From Cyprinodon diabolis (Eukaryota; Chordata; Actinopteri; Cyprinodontiformes; Cyprinodontidae), in contig CM060083.1 in assembly GCA_030533445.1 (NCBI GenBank), positions 26,482,166 through 26,546,165 of the forward strand: 64,000 bases of DNA, in the 5' to 3' direction. Within the stretch, counting starts at the first letter, position 1. Each line of letters starts with the position of its first letter. Of the stretch, positions 24,378-37,000 are shown in pieces. Both the position numbers and the translations under genes were made by a program. A model generated the notes under the pieces. That model had not been told where the DNA came from and ran no database searches. It was given only the letters and a program-made list of their open reading frames with translations.

Positions 24378-24468
24378 CATCTGCTAGAAGCCGAACCGCG
24401 TGAACAAAAGAAGGGTCCAAGCTGTTTTTCTCGGCCATCAGTTCAGGTAAGCACTTATTTGGGTGCAT
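24378..24468 (-). CDS. khdrbs2: khdrbs2 exon 1: start codon and Qua1 dimerisation motif
   Basis: This is a 91-nt coding segment on the minus strand from the ATG at 24468-24466 to the donor GTAAGC at 24377. It encodes 30 residues plus one base, and its phase fits exon 2 exactly. The motif LPELMAEKNSLDPSFVHAV is the diagnostic Qua1 segment of Sam68-like proteins and is closest to KHDRBS2. The first residues (MHPNKC) differ from the mammalian start (MGEEKY), so the extreme N-terminus is lineage-specific or a different ATG is used; another in-frame Met lies inside the motif (LMAEK). The segment is too short for ordinary ORF detection and was found from its protein motif and splice phase. The 5' UTR and a GC-rich promoter-like stretch follow at higher coordinates. 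Confidence 0.92.
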
Positions 24469-24800
24469 GATGATCGCAGCGCGCTTCTCTTCTCCAGGTG
24501 AGAACTAAGCGTCGGAATGCAACTAAAACTGGTTCCTCCTGCGATCAGATGGAGTCTATCCGTCCGTCTGGACAGAAGCGGCAAAAAAACACCCGTCTGG
24601 ATATTATATCGTTCCAGATTTTTGAGAAAAAATAATAAATAAGCTTAAGGATGAAGAGTGAATCAGAGGTGTGAGCCCATCTCCGCTGCTTCTCCTCTGG
24701 AAAAGAGCCGCCAGACTCTCATCAGACTCAGGGGATCTGCAGCCTGTGCCCCCCCGCTCCTGCTCTCCCCGCCCCTTGGCAACATTATTGGCTATACTCT
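24469..24800 (-). promoter_or_regulatory. khdrbs2: khdrbs2 5' UTR and putative promoter
   Basis: This lies directly upstream of the khdrbs2 ATG on the minus strand and is richer in G+C than its surroundings. Read on the minus strand it has a CCAAT box (24787-24791) and a GC box GGGGCGGGG (24767-24775), with no clear TATA box at a suitable distance. That fits a TATA-less promoter starting transcription roughly between 24650 and 24750. The exact start site is inferred. A 19-nt A tract follows at about 24901-24919. Confidence 0.55.
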
Positions 24801-25235
24801 GTGCGGGACTGGTGCTGATGAAGAATCAGCCAGGTTCCCTTTGAGCATCAACCATCTGTGCAATGAGCATCGCACTTGTTTATGCAAAATAGATGGCTGC
24901 TAAAAAAAAAAAAAAAAAACTGTCACAGTCTGAATGGATTCATTCAATTACAACAGAAAATTGATGCATGAGGCAGAATGTTGTCAGATATAAACAAAAA
25001 TCATCTAAAATTAGGAGACAAATTAACTTTTGTTTTTTTCTTACCTATTTTATATTGTAGCAAATCAGTCAACATTTTACAATTGATTTAGGATCACTTT
25101 TAATAACTATTCCATAAACTTTCACATATGAAGCTGGAATATCTTTTATATCTTTTAATAACAAGCCTATATTCCTTGGTCTTTTTTCTGTCGTGCTGAA
25201 GTCTGTTTGAAACTTCAGATTTGTTGCTTTTTGTA

Positions 25236-25542
25236 TCTCTGCTTCTGTCTCCTTGAACCCCAGTCGGCCTCGGCAGATGGCCGCTCACACTGAGCCTGGT
25301 TCTTCTGGAGGTTTCTTCCTGTTAAAAGGGAGTTTTTCCTCTCCACTGTCGCTACAAGCATGCTTAGTGTGAGGGAATGCATTCGAGTCAATGAGTCGAT
25401 GTAATCAACTGGTTTTCCTTAGATAGAAAACTTTGAATCAATTTGACTGTATGATCTGGTGAACTGTAAAGTGCCTTGAGATGACGTGTTGTGAATCGGC
25501 GCTATATACATAAACTGAACTGAATTGAATTGAATTTGAAAG
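25236..25542 (+). mobile_element. L2-type LINE 3' tail (intact copy)
   Basis: The sequence runs from tgaaccccagtcggcc through gaggtttcttcctgttaaaa and gtgccttgagatgacgtg to the tail gaattgaattgaatt. This is a highly repeated teleost 3' region ending in short GAATT units, the usual mark of L2-clade LINEs. It has no coding content. The same sequence occurs at 29305-30558, where a hAT element interrupts it, and in decayed form at 39100-39440 and 58020-58175. Confidence 0.75.
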
Positions 25543-26845
25543 CTTTGTTTGTCCTTAAAAAGGAACCAAGGAATAGGCAAACTGAGCTATTGCTTCCTTG
25601 ACCCAAAAGTAGTGACCCCTCAAAGCTAGATTTCTCAAATGCATTACTTATAATTAAAATAAAAGCTTTTGATCTCCTGCCTGTTAGACTAGAAACTATA
25701 ACTTTTAAGTTTACTACATCAGCTTCAAAAGAATATAAACTTTTATCTATGTTTATCTATGTAAAGGGGAATCTGTTTATGTTAACTACCATCATTTGAT
25801 GGTATAATGTGCAATTGCTATTTAATACCGTGTGAAATAACCTGTTTCTCATTACGCATTTTTTAAATGCATATCACTAAAAAGGCGACTTAAGTAAATT
25901 TCAAAAACATGTACGTGCCCATCTTAGGGTTTTGTAAGAACATGAATGCTCCATTTTAGATTTAACAAGCTACATCATAGATGTCAGTGACATGTATACT
26001 AACACGTATAAATGTAAAACGCTTCCCAAGTCTTATCATGTTAAGTCAAAGCTGAGAGTCATCTCCTGCCTGACATGTTGCCTGCCTCAATCACTTACCA
26101 ATGAGCCTTTAGCAGATGAGCCTGTTGATCGACGAATTTGGCTCCACTTGACCTTTACAGTCATGTCTTCCCGCTAATTGGAATCATAAACCAACAGACA
26201 AAACGTTTCACAGTTATGTGTTAATTATCTTGTTATTATACACATTTCTTCCTCTAGCAGGATGAGCTGTTTACTGTGTAAATTGAACATTTCATGAAAT
26301 TGAACTGTTAACCATGATTTTTAAAATAGTTTTTAAGGTTTTAAAGAACCTCAAAATTATATTATCTTTAATTGACATGTCATCTCTCTTAAGGGGGAAT
26401 CTAATAATTACCAATAAAATATGCTTGATTATTTTTGCACTAGGCTGAATTCCCATGGGAATCCCTGCATGGAGATAATATTGACACTCCTCACAGTTAC
26501 ACACCAGACTCCTCTTGGATATATCTATCTATTGAGTTCTTCTTGCATGAGATTATGTCATTGAGATAATATCCCTCACCCCTGCAACATTCCAGATCAG
26601 TATGAAGATTTTCATTGCATTCCTGGGCCAGAATGAAAACAACTCTGTCCAGTGAGTCAATCCCAGCTTCTCCTCCTAGTATATTATGTCTGCAGAAATC
26701 ATCCAAAAGGAGTTCCTGGATAGGCTTTTCATGGGGGTGGTTGTATTGTCTGTTAGTATGATCTTTCAGCTTTATACTCTTTACTGCAATTGTGACATTG
26801 TCTGCCAGGATATTTTTTGCTATGAGTGTAATAGCCTATTTGCTG

Positions 26846-26848
<3 letters not shown>

Positions 26849-26902
<54 letters not shown>
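26849..26902. repeat. (CA)n microsatellite
   Basis: About 27 CA units. ORFs with alternating Thr-His or Val-Cys across it are repeat artefacts. Confidence 0.97.
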
Positions 26903-26908
<6 letters not shown>

Positions 26909-27967
26909 GGCTACTTTCTTTCCCTGGAGACAATAAGGAGCACTTCTGTTTTGGAAACTGTTTTGCCAAAGGTATGCAATTTTCAACCTCTTACTTTTTT
27001 ATTTTATTTTTTGCAATAGAAAGGTGCTCTAAATGAGCAGGTATAAATAAAAAGAATAACATATGCATCATTTTGCATTTCCTCAATTATTACCCTGCCT
27101 GTGTTTCAACATAGTCTAATCAATAGACCAAAGCAGTGGGACCTTTAGATGCAAACTGTAAACGTTCCATTCACTTTAATGATTTAGAGTTACAATTATT
27201 CATACAGATTTTTTTTCCATTATCACAATATAAAAATGTATTATTATTATTATTACTTTGCTTATTATTTGTGCTGTAACTGTGAATTTTGCAGCTTCTG
27301 ATGGATAGTTGAAGTCTAAACTTGGAAGTAGATATTTATTCATTTAATTATAAGATCTATTGCTATATTTTGACCTGAACTCTATTCGCTACGACTGTAT
27401 ACTCTTACGGTCATTTATTTATTAATTCAACGTGTTTGTGCTGACCTCTAGTGGTCAACGAGCAAGACTACAAATTCAAACGGCACACAGTTGTACCAAT
27501 AAGACATGATGTCAATAGCATCACGCCCTCTACTGATGAAAAGACAACACTACACATAACAGTCGAACAAGGCTGAAAAGGAATCAACTGTAAATTGCTT
27601 ATAATCTTTAATTTCTGTAAAATTCGATCATGTATAAAAATTCTAGTTCTTTTTCTGTCCCCTAAAGTTAGAATCTATGGCTTTGTATTTCACAAGAGTC
27701 TCCCTCAAATATACAGTGACAATCATATCTGTTTGCAGCCAGTTCTCTTTATTTTGCTATCTTTTTATTGGCCTAGAAAAACAAAAATTCCCTGAAGATA
27801 TTTTACATAATTACATGTCTAATAGTTTGTTTTCTTGTGTTCCAAAGATATCTTGTTGGTCTTCGAACACTGCATATGTTGAATGTTTTATAGGGGATTC
27901 AATTTACAATACTATTTTTTTTCTCTTTTTTTTTTTTTGCTGCTCCAGTTATTGAGCAGTTATTGTT

Positions 27968-28008
27968 TGCAGGATTGTGCATGAAGGGATTTCATGCACA
28001 ATCCTGCA
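27968..28008. repeat. Hairpin with 18-bp perfect arms
   Basis: The arms at 27968-27985 and 27991-28008 are exact reverse complements with a 5-base loop (gggat). Each arm contains ATTGTGCAT, similar to a C/EBP-type site. It lies ~50 bp upstream of a CRE and E-box, in what looks like a promoter region. Confidence 0.8.
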
Positions 28009-28039
28009 CATTTAGAAATGGTCCTGTCGGAAGTCTTCT

Positions 28040-28156
28040 TATAGATTACATAAGACGTGACGTCAGTGTTCAGCACGTGTGATTTGGCAAATCCCTCTCG
28101 CGCTCTCAGGGTTTCAACCGACCGTCTCTTTCAAAGAGGTTTGAAAGTCGTAACAG
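28040..28156 (+). promoter_or_regulatory. Candidate promoter and non-coding first exon, possibly of asrgl1
   Basis: A perfect CRE (TGACGTCA, 28058-28065) and an E-box (CACGTG, 28074-28079) are followed by CpG-containing sequence that ends in a good splice donor, AACAG/GTACGT, at 28156/28157. The asrgl1 start-codon exon is itself preceded by an acceptor-like pyrimidine tract (ccttttcctgcaag, ending 31019). A spliced 5' UTR joining 28156 to about 31020 is therefore plausible. This is inference; the exon could instead belong to an unannotated non-coding transcript. Confidence 0.4.
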
Positions 28157-29304
28157 GTACGTCAAAATATCACTTTCGCTTCTGTAGCCTATAAACTATA
28201 CGAAATGCATTGCAAAGTAGGATTAGGACCATTTAATGGCTAACATGGCGCAGATCAGTACAACCATTGTGCAGACTTTACACTGGAAAATAAACTTTAA
28301 GATCATAATTCAATCAAGGTGCCTTTTACATAGTGGGATCAAACATGTAGCTCTTGTTCTTTCATTTGCACATTTACAGTAGGCTTGATGAAGATGCACT
28401 GCAGTCAAAGGGACACCAGCCCAGACCTCCAGATATTCCTTACGTTTCTATAAAGTGTATGCAAATCTTTGTAAGTGGTTTCTGTTTTCATTACTGCTGT
28501 ATGTTAGTATATGATCTGTGTTCTTGTTTCTGCTGTTTGTTTATGCTAAATTACTTAAACATTAGAATGTTCAAATGACATGCCAACATCAGTCTCCAGA
28601 TTTTACTTTAAAGCCCTCTCAACCTGTTGCGGGAGATCTTATGATTTTACCTGGTGAATGATTGCTAAGCATTTACACTATCACAAGGACACAGATAAGA
28701 CCAGGCATTTATGGAAAAATTGTTTGAAAAAGCTCATAAATATATAATAAGAATTCCCTTATTTTATTACCTTCATAAAGATGGTGGATCAATGGCTGCC
28801 CTGCTTTGTGATTCAGCTCTATGTGCCATAAAGTTTGCATTTATAATAAAAAGCAAATTTTCCTGTCAGTGTTTTTGTACTGTATTTGCTTCCTTTGGTC
28901 CTGAATTATAAAAAGGATTTTATCTATAAACAGAGTGAAAAAAGTAAAGCTCTTTAATTTTCTTACATTTCAAAAACTCCATCAAGCTTTTATCATTTAC
29001 CAGTTTGTTATATTGAGATAGGATGAAAAAACACTGAAGGACATCTATTAATAAATGCTCAGTGTCAATACAAAAAAATCTGCTCTAAATGTTGCTCCAA
29101 ACAAACCCCTATCTTTACCAGGGTCACAGTGACATCTACAGTGTTGTTTGTTTTTGGATGTTGAGGTAATGTTTCACCACAAATGTGGTTCTTGCAAAAT
29201 AGCAAGATATTCATTATAACAGAAAAAATCATTAAAGAGTTGGTGAAACCCTGAATTTTTAGGTCTGTCCTCATTTTATTTTTATTTTTTATGTGGTAGA
29301 GATC
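28157..29304. other. Gene-poor stretch, possible 5' intron of asrgl1
   Basis: AT-rich sequence. At 28377 an acceptor-like ttacag precedes ~90 bases that are open in one frame (RLDEDALQSKGHQPRPPDIP). It matches no protein I know and is not called as an exon. Nothing else is recognised. Confidence 0.35.
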
Positions 29305-30558
29305 CCCTTGAACCCCAGACGGCCAGTGTTGGGCACGTTACTTTGAAAAAGTAATTAGTTATAGTTACTAGTTACTTCTCCCAAAATGTAACTGAGTTAC
29401 TAACTGAGTTACTCCACAATAAAAGTAACTAGTTACTAGTAAAAGTAACTATTGCTTTACTTTTGCATTTCTCGCTCCCGTAACCCTCACCTTCTCCCCG
29501 TGTGTTTCAAAAGCCAGCTGAATAGAGTGGACGACTAAGACGAGTACCTGCAGAGTTTTGCACTTATTGCAACTCAACGTAAATGACATCTGGGGGAACG
29601 CTATCTGGTGGGCTTCTAAACCCCGTCAGATAGTAAATATCATCAGGCTGCATTACCTCTACTCATGGCTGTCAAGTTTTTTAACAGGGCGTTCAGATCT
29701 GGTGAGTGTATGAAATTAATAACTGGGGATGTCTAATTCTGAAATCCTGTGTGTTTGGGTTGTTATAGATTCTGCAACATCTATCTATCCATCCATCCAT
29801 CTATCCCGATTTCTCCCTTTCTCCACATACATTTGATCGTTCACGCTCTCCGTAGTTCCCCTGTGGCACGAGCATTAGCGAGCATGCGCGTTTCCTGTCG
29901 CTTGTGCGATGTATCGTGCCGCCTGCGCTGTGCGTAGATGCAGGGGAAACCGGATCTGATGGGGAAACACAGCTCCACGTAACACCGGTATTTCCATCTG
30001 GTAAACGTTGTTTTGCCACTGGAGTCATCCTCACTCTCCATCTCTCTGTGCGTGCTGTATGTTAACACCCACCAGCGGAAACACCCACCTACCCAACTGA
30101 CAGACGGAATCTCACTATACATCAGCCATTCTCTTCCTCCTGTCATGAAAAAAAAGGTTAATTGTGCGACCTGAGTAACGTCCAGTAACGGGGTGTCGGC
30201 AAAGGTAACTACGTTATAGTTACAATCAAAGTAATTAGTTAGATTACTCATTACAGTAACGTCGTTACTTTTTACTCCCATCACTGCAGACGGCCTCGGC
30301 AGATGGTCGCTCACACTGATCCTGGTTCTGCTGGAGGTTTCTTCCTGTTAAAAGGGAGTTTTTCCTCTCCACTGTCGCTAAAAGCATGCTTAGTGTGAGG
30401 GATTGCATTCGAGTAAATGAGTTGATGCAATCAACTGGTTTTCCTTAGATAGAAAACTTTGAATAGATCTGACTGTATGATCTGGTGAACTGTATATTGC
30501 CTTGAGATGACACATGCTGTGAATTGGCGATATATAAATAAACTGAATTGAATTGAAT
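29305..30558 (+). mobile_element. L2-type LINE 3' tail split by a hAT insertion
   Basis: Bases 29305-29323 (cccttgaaccccagacggc) continue directly at 30295 (ctcggcagatgg) once the hAT element and one copy of its duplication CAGACGGC are left out. The join matches the intact copy at 25236-25542. The tail then runs to gaattgaattgaat at 30558. The LINE tail was therefore here before the hAT element inserted. Confidence 0.85.
29324..30286 (+). mobile_element. Non-autonomous hAT element, copy 2 (963 bp)
   Basis: It starts CAGTGTTGGGCACG and ends, inverted, CAGTGATGGGAG. It is flanked by the exact 8-bp duplication CAGACGGC (29316-29323 and 30287-30294). It has the same GTTACT-rich subterminal regions and the same interior as the 9117-10335 element, in opposite orientation. 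The interior has a minus-strand start near 30041 (MESEDDSSGKTTF) that remains open longer than in copy 1, so this copy is less decayed there. It is too short to encode a transposase. Confidence 0.9.
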
Positions 30559-31028
30559 CCTGTGTGTACAAAGTGTTTAGTTAAATAGTAATGCCTGAAT
30601 ATACAAAATTGTATATTGATTCCAGCATATTAGAGTTAGGTCGCACTCCTAATACTTGCCTTGGTAATAAATAAACCCAAACTAAACATGATATAGCTGC
30701 GTTTTTATAGGACATGGTGTATAAAACATGTAGGAGCGCAGCTGTTTCTGTAGATAAATGACATACCTTCAGTTCAAATTTCAAAGTTCATTGCTGCTTT
30801 TTCTATCAGTAGCTACATTGGAGTTTTTATGCCCTTTGATCAAAGGTGCCACTGAGACGACTATAACAACATTTGTAGAAGTGCAGTATAAATTAGAATC
30901 ACTTGTATAATATGCATCGCGCCACATACATATTATGGAAAATGTATTGAGATTATTTAGATTTTCTTGTATGTGTCTTTAATACACCATATACTTTAGA
31001 GTCCACCTTTTCCTGCAAGAGCTGAAAT
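30559..31028 (+). other. Sequence upstream of the asrgl1 start codon
   Basis: AT-rich, with no recognised repeat. The last ~20 bases (caccttttcctgcaag/agctgaaat) look like a 3' splice site just before the ATG at 31029, which argues for a non-coding upstream exon. The Kozak context aaatATGT is weak. Confidence 0.45.
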
Positions 31029-34000
31029 ATGTCAGCGGTGTTGGTCGTTCATGGTGGTGCCTGGGCCATTCCAGATGAGCTGGCCCCAGCTTCTGTTCAA
31101 GGAGTAAAAGCTGCTGCACGGCATGGATCGTCGGTGCTTAGAAGTGGAGGAAGTGCACTGGATGCTGTTGAGGCTGCTGTTAGGGCTTTGGAGGACAACC
31201 CCTTCTTTAATGCAGGTACATAAAAGGGATCAGTTTGTCACGTAAGGATGAAATGAAACTACTTTGTATAAATTCACATCACGCTGAACGCCTCATCCAC
31301 GAGTAATGTAGAAAATACATTACAATAACTATTTATTATAATATAATCCAAATTTATCAGAACACTGTCTAAATCTGCAAGTTTTCTTACTGATATCTAT
31401 TGGAGCTCAGTGGAGTAATTAATATTTCTCTCAGGGGATTCTTACAGGCTTTATCTTCAACAATTCCCTTTGGATTAAATCAAAACTGAGCAGAAACCCC
31501 TCGAAATGGACATTCTGTTTAATGAACTAAGAGAGACCTTGACTAAGTATAAAATACAAATAAGAACAGGTTTTGTATTTATTTTTCTAACATATATGAG
31601 TCTATTTGGTCCAAGTTTAAACAGCAGCAAAAATATTTTCTACATCTTAATCTTTTTTTAGTTATCAGCCCTGTCTTTATTGAAAAAGGGATCTGGTTTT
31701 CATTTGCATTCTAAAACAAAAATCGGATAACAAAAACATGGGCCCTAATTTAAGAAAGTGAGGAATCAGAATAAGTTCTGGGGTAAATCCCCACATATCC
31801 ATGTTTTTTGGTTTCCCAGTTAAAGTCGCAAGTTGCTGCATAAACCAACTTTGGTCAGTTGCAGGATTAATTCAATTGTTAAGTTAAAGATGACTTTAAA
31901 GCCAAGGTTTACCTTCATATTATCCAATGTTCATTAATCCAAAGCCAATGAATGATGTTTAATTCAGTAGAAAAAGGTTGAATATAACAACAGCTGATAA
32001 CTGGAGCCTAACCCAGATTTAGAATAGAATAGAAAATCCCTTTATCATCCCACAATGGGGAAATTGTGGACACATTTTTTATTTTTTGAGATTAAATAGA
32101 TGTGGTATGGATGATAGAACTTTAATACTGCATTAAAGCCGACTCACACATTGACTTGTTTGCTGATAAGCTACTAGTACTCCTTATTTTCCTGTAGGAA
32201 CAGTGTTGCCTTTTGTGTTAAAAATATTTTAATAATCTCCATATGTAATCATAATATTTTAAATTCCACTGGTATGAAATGCGCTCTTTAAGACTTTGTT
32301 TTTCCTCTCATTGCCTTGGTTGTTCATTCCTGAGCTAGGAGAACATGCACACTTCATGCAGAAAGACCCCAGGTCAGGATTTGAAAAAAATGCCGTTAGC
32401 AGCAATGCTACCAATTTTGCCATCTGTAGCTTATTACCATACATATCAAATGAACAATACAATATTGTATGGTGCGTCATTTTCCCCTCTGAAGTTTGGA
32501 GACTGGAGATTTTAATTGATCTGGACAAGGGGGAAAGCAAAGAAGCAGGGCATTAGTGGTGGTTTATTGCTCACATCTCTCCTCTCTAGTTTATCAGCTT
32601 TAATCTTGCCTGGTGGACAAGAGAGGAAATTGTAGCTGAAACAAACATGAATTCTGCTATATTTCCCTCTGCAAACACACATTATTATTTTTTTATTTTT
32701 AAACCTTTTCCTCTAGGGCAGGGGGCAACGCTAAACATTGATGGAGAAGTGGAGCTGGATGCCATTATAGTGGATGGAAAGACGCTTGCCAGTGGTTCGG
32801 TGTCTTGCGTAAAGAACATTGCTAACCCTGTGTCACTGGCAAGGGCAGTCATGGAGAAGGTCGTGTTATTTTTATTGTATTGTTTATTATTTAGTTTTAA
32901 CCTGTTGTTGTTTCTGTCTCAAAGAAAGATAAAGCAGAATTGAAATTATGGTTTAAATACCGGTACGATGGAATGAGATCCTTTCCAATTTCTTTGTTCA
33001 TTACAATGAAAAATACAATAGCATCGTCTGTTCATTCTATTTTAGGATGTAATGACTGAATAAAAGCCTGCCACTTATCATAGATTATGTGGTAATGGTT
33101 CCAGAAGTGTAATCCTTAACATTAGTTAAGCATTTCAAGTCATTCATTGGCCAGAAGGCCTATGTACCTTTGAGCAGGTGCTCTGTAGTTCCTCATAGAG
33201 AGAGGTTTCTTTAGAGATTTAGATGCATAATAAAAGTTTCTTAAAGGCATAAATCAGAAATCTGCTCAACATGATCTCATTTCAGACATTTTCAGTTAAC
33301 TTTTGTCCCTGAAAGTGAGTTCAACTGGTTTGTCTAGCTGCCACCTCTGCCACCAGATCCATCTCACTCCCAGACATCCAACAAACGTTCTTTTAAACAC
33401 TGCTCAGAATCCAAAATCATGGAGGCCATTCCTTATAATCATAATTTTTTTTTTAATAAATTTAACATTTCTTCTACATGTTTGCTGTTGTGGAAATTTC
33501 CAGACGTCCCATGTAATGCTGACGGGCAGAGGTGCAAACAAGTTCGCAGAGAGCATCGGGATCGCCATGGTTCCTACAGATAAACTGGTGACTGAATATG
33601 AGAGGAAGGAATGGGAAAAACACAAGAAATACATTGCAGGAGTAAATGAAGAATTCAACACACAGTGGTATGCTCTTTTCTAAGCCATTGTTGTTCAGTC
33701 TAACATGGTAGATGATCCTTGTAATTAATCTTCTGGGTTTTTCTACAGTCATTTTGATACTTAACTGTACTGAAGCATATCTATTAATACATACAGTTTT
33801 ACCTATAAGTTAGACTATAGAAGACTTTCAGCCCAACTAGGGATGTGTAATTTTTAGGGCTGCAACTAACGATTAATTAGCAAATTGATTCATCTGTCGA
33901 TTCTTTTTTCGATAAATTCATTAATAATCAGATGGCCAAAGATTTTTTTATTAAATTAAACCCAGGTAAAACTAAATCTTTTCCACTTGAGGAATTCTGG

Positions 34001-37000
34001 ATAGAGCATATTCTATCATCCATTCATTTTCCGTCACGCTTATCCCAAGAGTTGTTGCAAGGGGTGCTGGTGCCTATCTCCAGCTGTCTACGGGCGAGAG
34101 GAGGGGTACACCCTGGACAGAGCAACACAAGAAAAACAACCATTCATGCAAACACCTAAGGACAATTTAGAGAAGTCAATTAACCTAAGAGTCATGTTTT
34201 TGGACTGTGGGAGGAAGCCGGAGTACCCAGAGAGAACTCACGCATGCTCAGGGAGAACATGCAAACTCGAAGCAGAAAGTTCGCAGCCCGGGAATTGAAC
34301 TCAGAACCTTTCTGCTGCAAGGCAGCAGTGCTGCCCACTGCCCCACTGAGCAGCTCGGATAGAGCAAATTGAGAGAAGAAATAGTTTTTCTTTTTTTTAT
34401 CTTAAATGCAAAATGTTTTTTTTTTTTTTTTGCAACAGTCGTATAATTACAGCTCTTAATGGGTTGTCCTGTCAGCTAAAGGCAATGATTTGCAAAGGTG
34501 GTATTGACCACAAAGATGTTGTAATGAAGATTGACATGTTATAGATAATTTGGACCAATTTAAAAACGTGTCTCTGTGTACAGAGTAAGAATTTAATTTT
34601 TAAGTTGAAATAAACTGTTTTTTTATTCAAGGACCCACGATACTGTTGGGGCTGTAGCTCTGGACTCTGCAGGGAACGTTGCATGTGCAACATCCACTGG
34701 AGGGATCAGAAATAAAATGGTTGGCAGAGTTGGAGATTCTCCTGTCATTGGTATGTTATTAACAGTCCAAAGGGACGTAATCTGTTAAAGCAAATATGTC
34801 CCAATTTTCTTTTTAAAATAGATAAATAGAAATCCTTTTTCATCACGCTGCATTTCTATCTATAAATGAAATTAGAAATAGATCATCCAAACTGCATTTG
34901 CATTTCCTTCTCCAAGACTCCTCAATTTGTAAATCAGTTAAATGAGACAAAATAATATTTTACGTGTAATTTTTAATATGTAAATAAGATTTTTTTTCAT
35001 TTAAAAATTTTTTTCAAATGTCCAGTTTTCACAATTAAAATTTAATATCTGAAATCATTTTTCATTTCAAAGTCAAAGCTGTATGGTTTTGACTAATAAA
35101 TGAAATTGTGAGTAGATAATCTAGACTTCAGTTAGTGCCATATTTTAAATTGCACCTATTCAATTTAACTTACTGTAACATTTTTTGAAAATAAAGTTTA
35201 AATATTAATCTATTTATCATATAATTCAGGAATCATGATCTATGAGTAATTTTATTCATGAGTTAAATTATACAACTCTAACTTTAAAAGGCATTTTTGT
35301 TAATACATTTTGATTTTCTCAAATTGCACATTTAAAAATACATTTAGGTATTTTTTTTGCTGATTTTTTTTTTTAAAGTGATTCATTTAAAAATGGAAGA
35401 GGAGAAAATTAAAATGCAGTTTGGATGATTTCTTTTATTACTTTAATAAGACAAATTGCTGTTTTTTTTTAATGCAAAGGATCAAATATTTCCATTAATT
35501 CATTTAAATTAGAAAATTTGGACACATTTGCTTCCATATAATCAAAACAATATGCATTTTATTATTTTATTTTATTTCTATTAATTTGTTTTCATCACCA
35601 AAGTTATAATGCAGTACAGTAGCATCACTAAATATTAAATAATTTTTAGTTTTATTTAAACTTTACAGTTTAAATTTTGCTATATTTACAGTTTACATAA
35701 TTATTGTTTATTTATTTATTTATTTTTACAAACTTTTTCTTCATGTTTTATCTTGGTAATAAGGCTGTGGAGGATATGCAGACAACATTAGTGGTGCTGT
35801 ATCATGTACTGGTCATGGAGAATCGATTCTTAAAGTGACGCTGGCCAGACTCATCCTTTCACATGTTGAACAAGGTAAAATAATACTCAGTGCTGCTATT
35901 CAAAGGCACCTTTCCATTTTATTCAAGATCATCTCAGCACAGTATTGTTCAACATTGAAGTTGAAAAAAATTTGTATACTTTTTTGTAGGTAAAGGATTC
36001 TATTTTCTGTTCATCTTGTAACTCTTAATCAGAATCAGCTTTATTTTCCATTTCTGCACACAAAAAATGATTTGACTTTCATTCTAATTTGCTTTCAATT
36101 AAGATATTCAAAATATTAATATTTGAAAAAATGATTGTTTTTTTTTTTTTAAACCTGTATACATGCAGTGTTTTTGAAAGAAAGAAAGTTGTTTGAATTA
36201 GTGTTTATCCGGGTATTCTGTTTAGCATTCATCAAAGAGGCAGCCTGAGGAAAGGAACAGATTCTTATGGTGTTGAAGCCCAAGCTGAGCTTTACAAACA
36301 GGATCCTGGCATACATCTCCAGGTATTCAAGGTGGAACAGCATGAAATGTTGCCCAAAAATTATTGCATCATCCACTAACACATTTGTTTTCCTGTAAGT
36401 AAATTGCAAGGTGTCCATCAAGGGGGCTTGAAAGTCCATCAGATGCTTTAAAAGGAGTCTATCAAAGGATTTCATGACCAGAAATGTTGGATCTATCCAC
36501 ATTTAACCCTGTGATGGTGCATGGAGACTTGGATGACTGGAGTGTTTTAAGCACAATGGAACTTTTGCAAAGCTCCAGAGGCTTGTTTAAGAAATGAGTA
36601 CGGTAAATATGAGGGCCATTTTGTCAGTACAGGCTCATAGATAGTTTCAGATACTGGATCTTTTTTTTATTACTGTTTAGAATGAGATATAGCACAAAGT
36701 GATCAGACAATTTCAAAGCAGCCCTGGTGGTGATGAGATTTGCATCTTTTAAAGCTATTTAATTAAGGTTGAGAGGGATTTTTATGCCTGGTAGAACTCT
36801 TTAAAAAATCCACAAGAAAAATGAAAGGGCCTGGATGTTTTTCTTGCAGTATAACTGTTATCCATTTGGTAAGCTGTTTTTAGCTTCTGAGGAGCAGGCC
36901 TGGATTGGGATGTAAAAATAAAAACAGTCACAATAAACAAGTAGAACTCCCACAGTTAAAGATTTGCACTGTATAAAAGATGATTTGGGTTGAGGACTAC

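Larger units (their letters stand above)
24801..28040. other. Intergenic region between khdrbs2 and the asrgl1 side
   Basis: Apart from the LINE tail at 25236-25542 and the AC repeat at 26849-26902, I see no gene here. Stretches 25980-26180 and 26440-26750 are non-repetitive with balanced composition, upstream of the khdrbs2 promoter, and could be regulatory. No open reading frame has recognisable homology. Confidence 0.5.

Noticed and set aside
24658..24903. 81-residue plus-strand ORF
   Set aside because: It overlaps the khdrbs2 promoter/5' UTR on the opposite strand and has no homology.
26686..27036. ORFs with Thr-His or Val-Cys repeats
   Set aside because: They cross the CA microsatellite; the flanking residues match no family.
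28354..28578. Possible exon with RLDEDALQSKGHQPRPPDIP
   Set aside because: Only an acceptor-like ttacag supports it; no matching donor, no homology, and the frame does not link to asrgl1.
29841..30314. 157-residue minus-strand ORF
   Set aside because: It lies within the hAT element and spans its terminus into the LINE tail. At most it is the first residues of a transposase, not a host gene.
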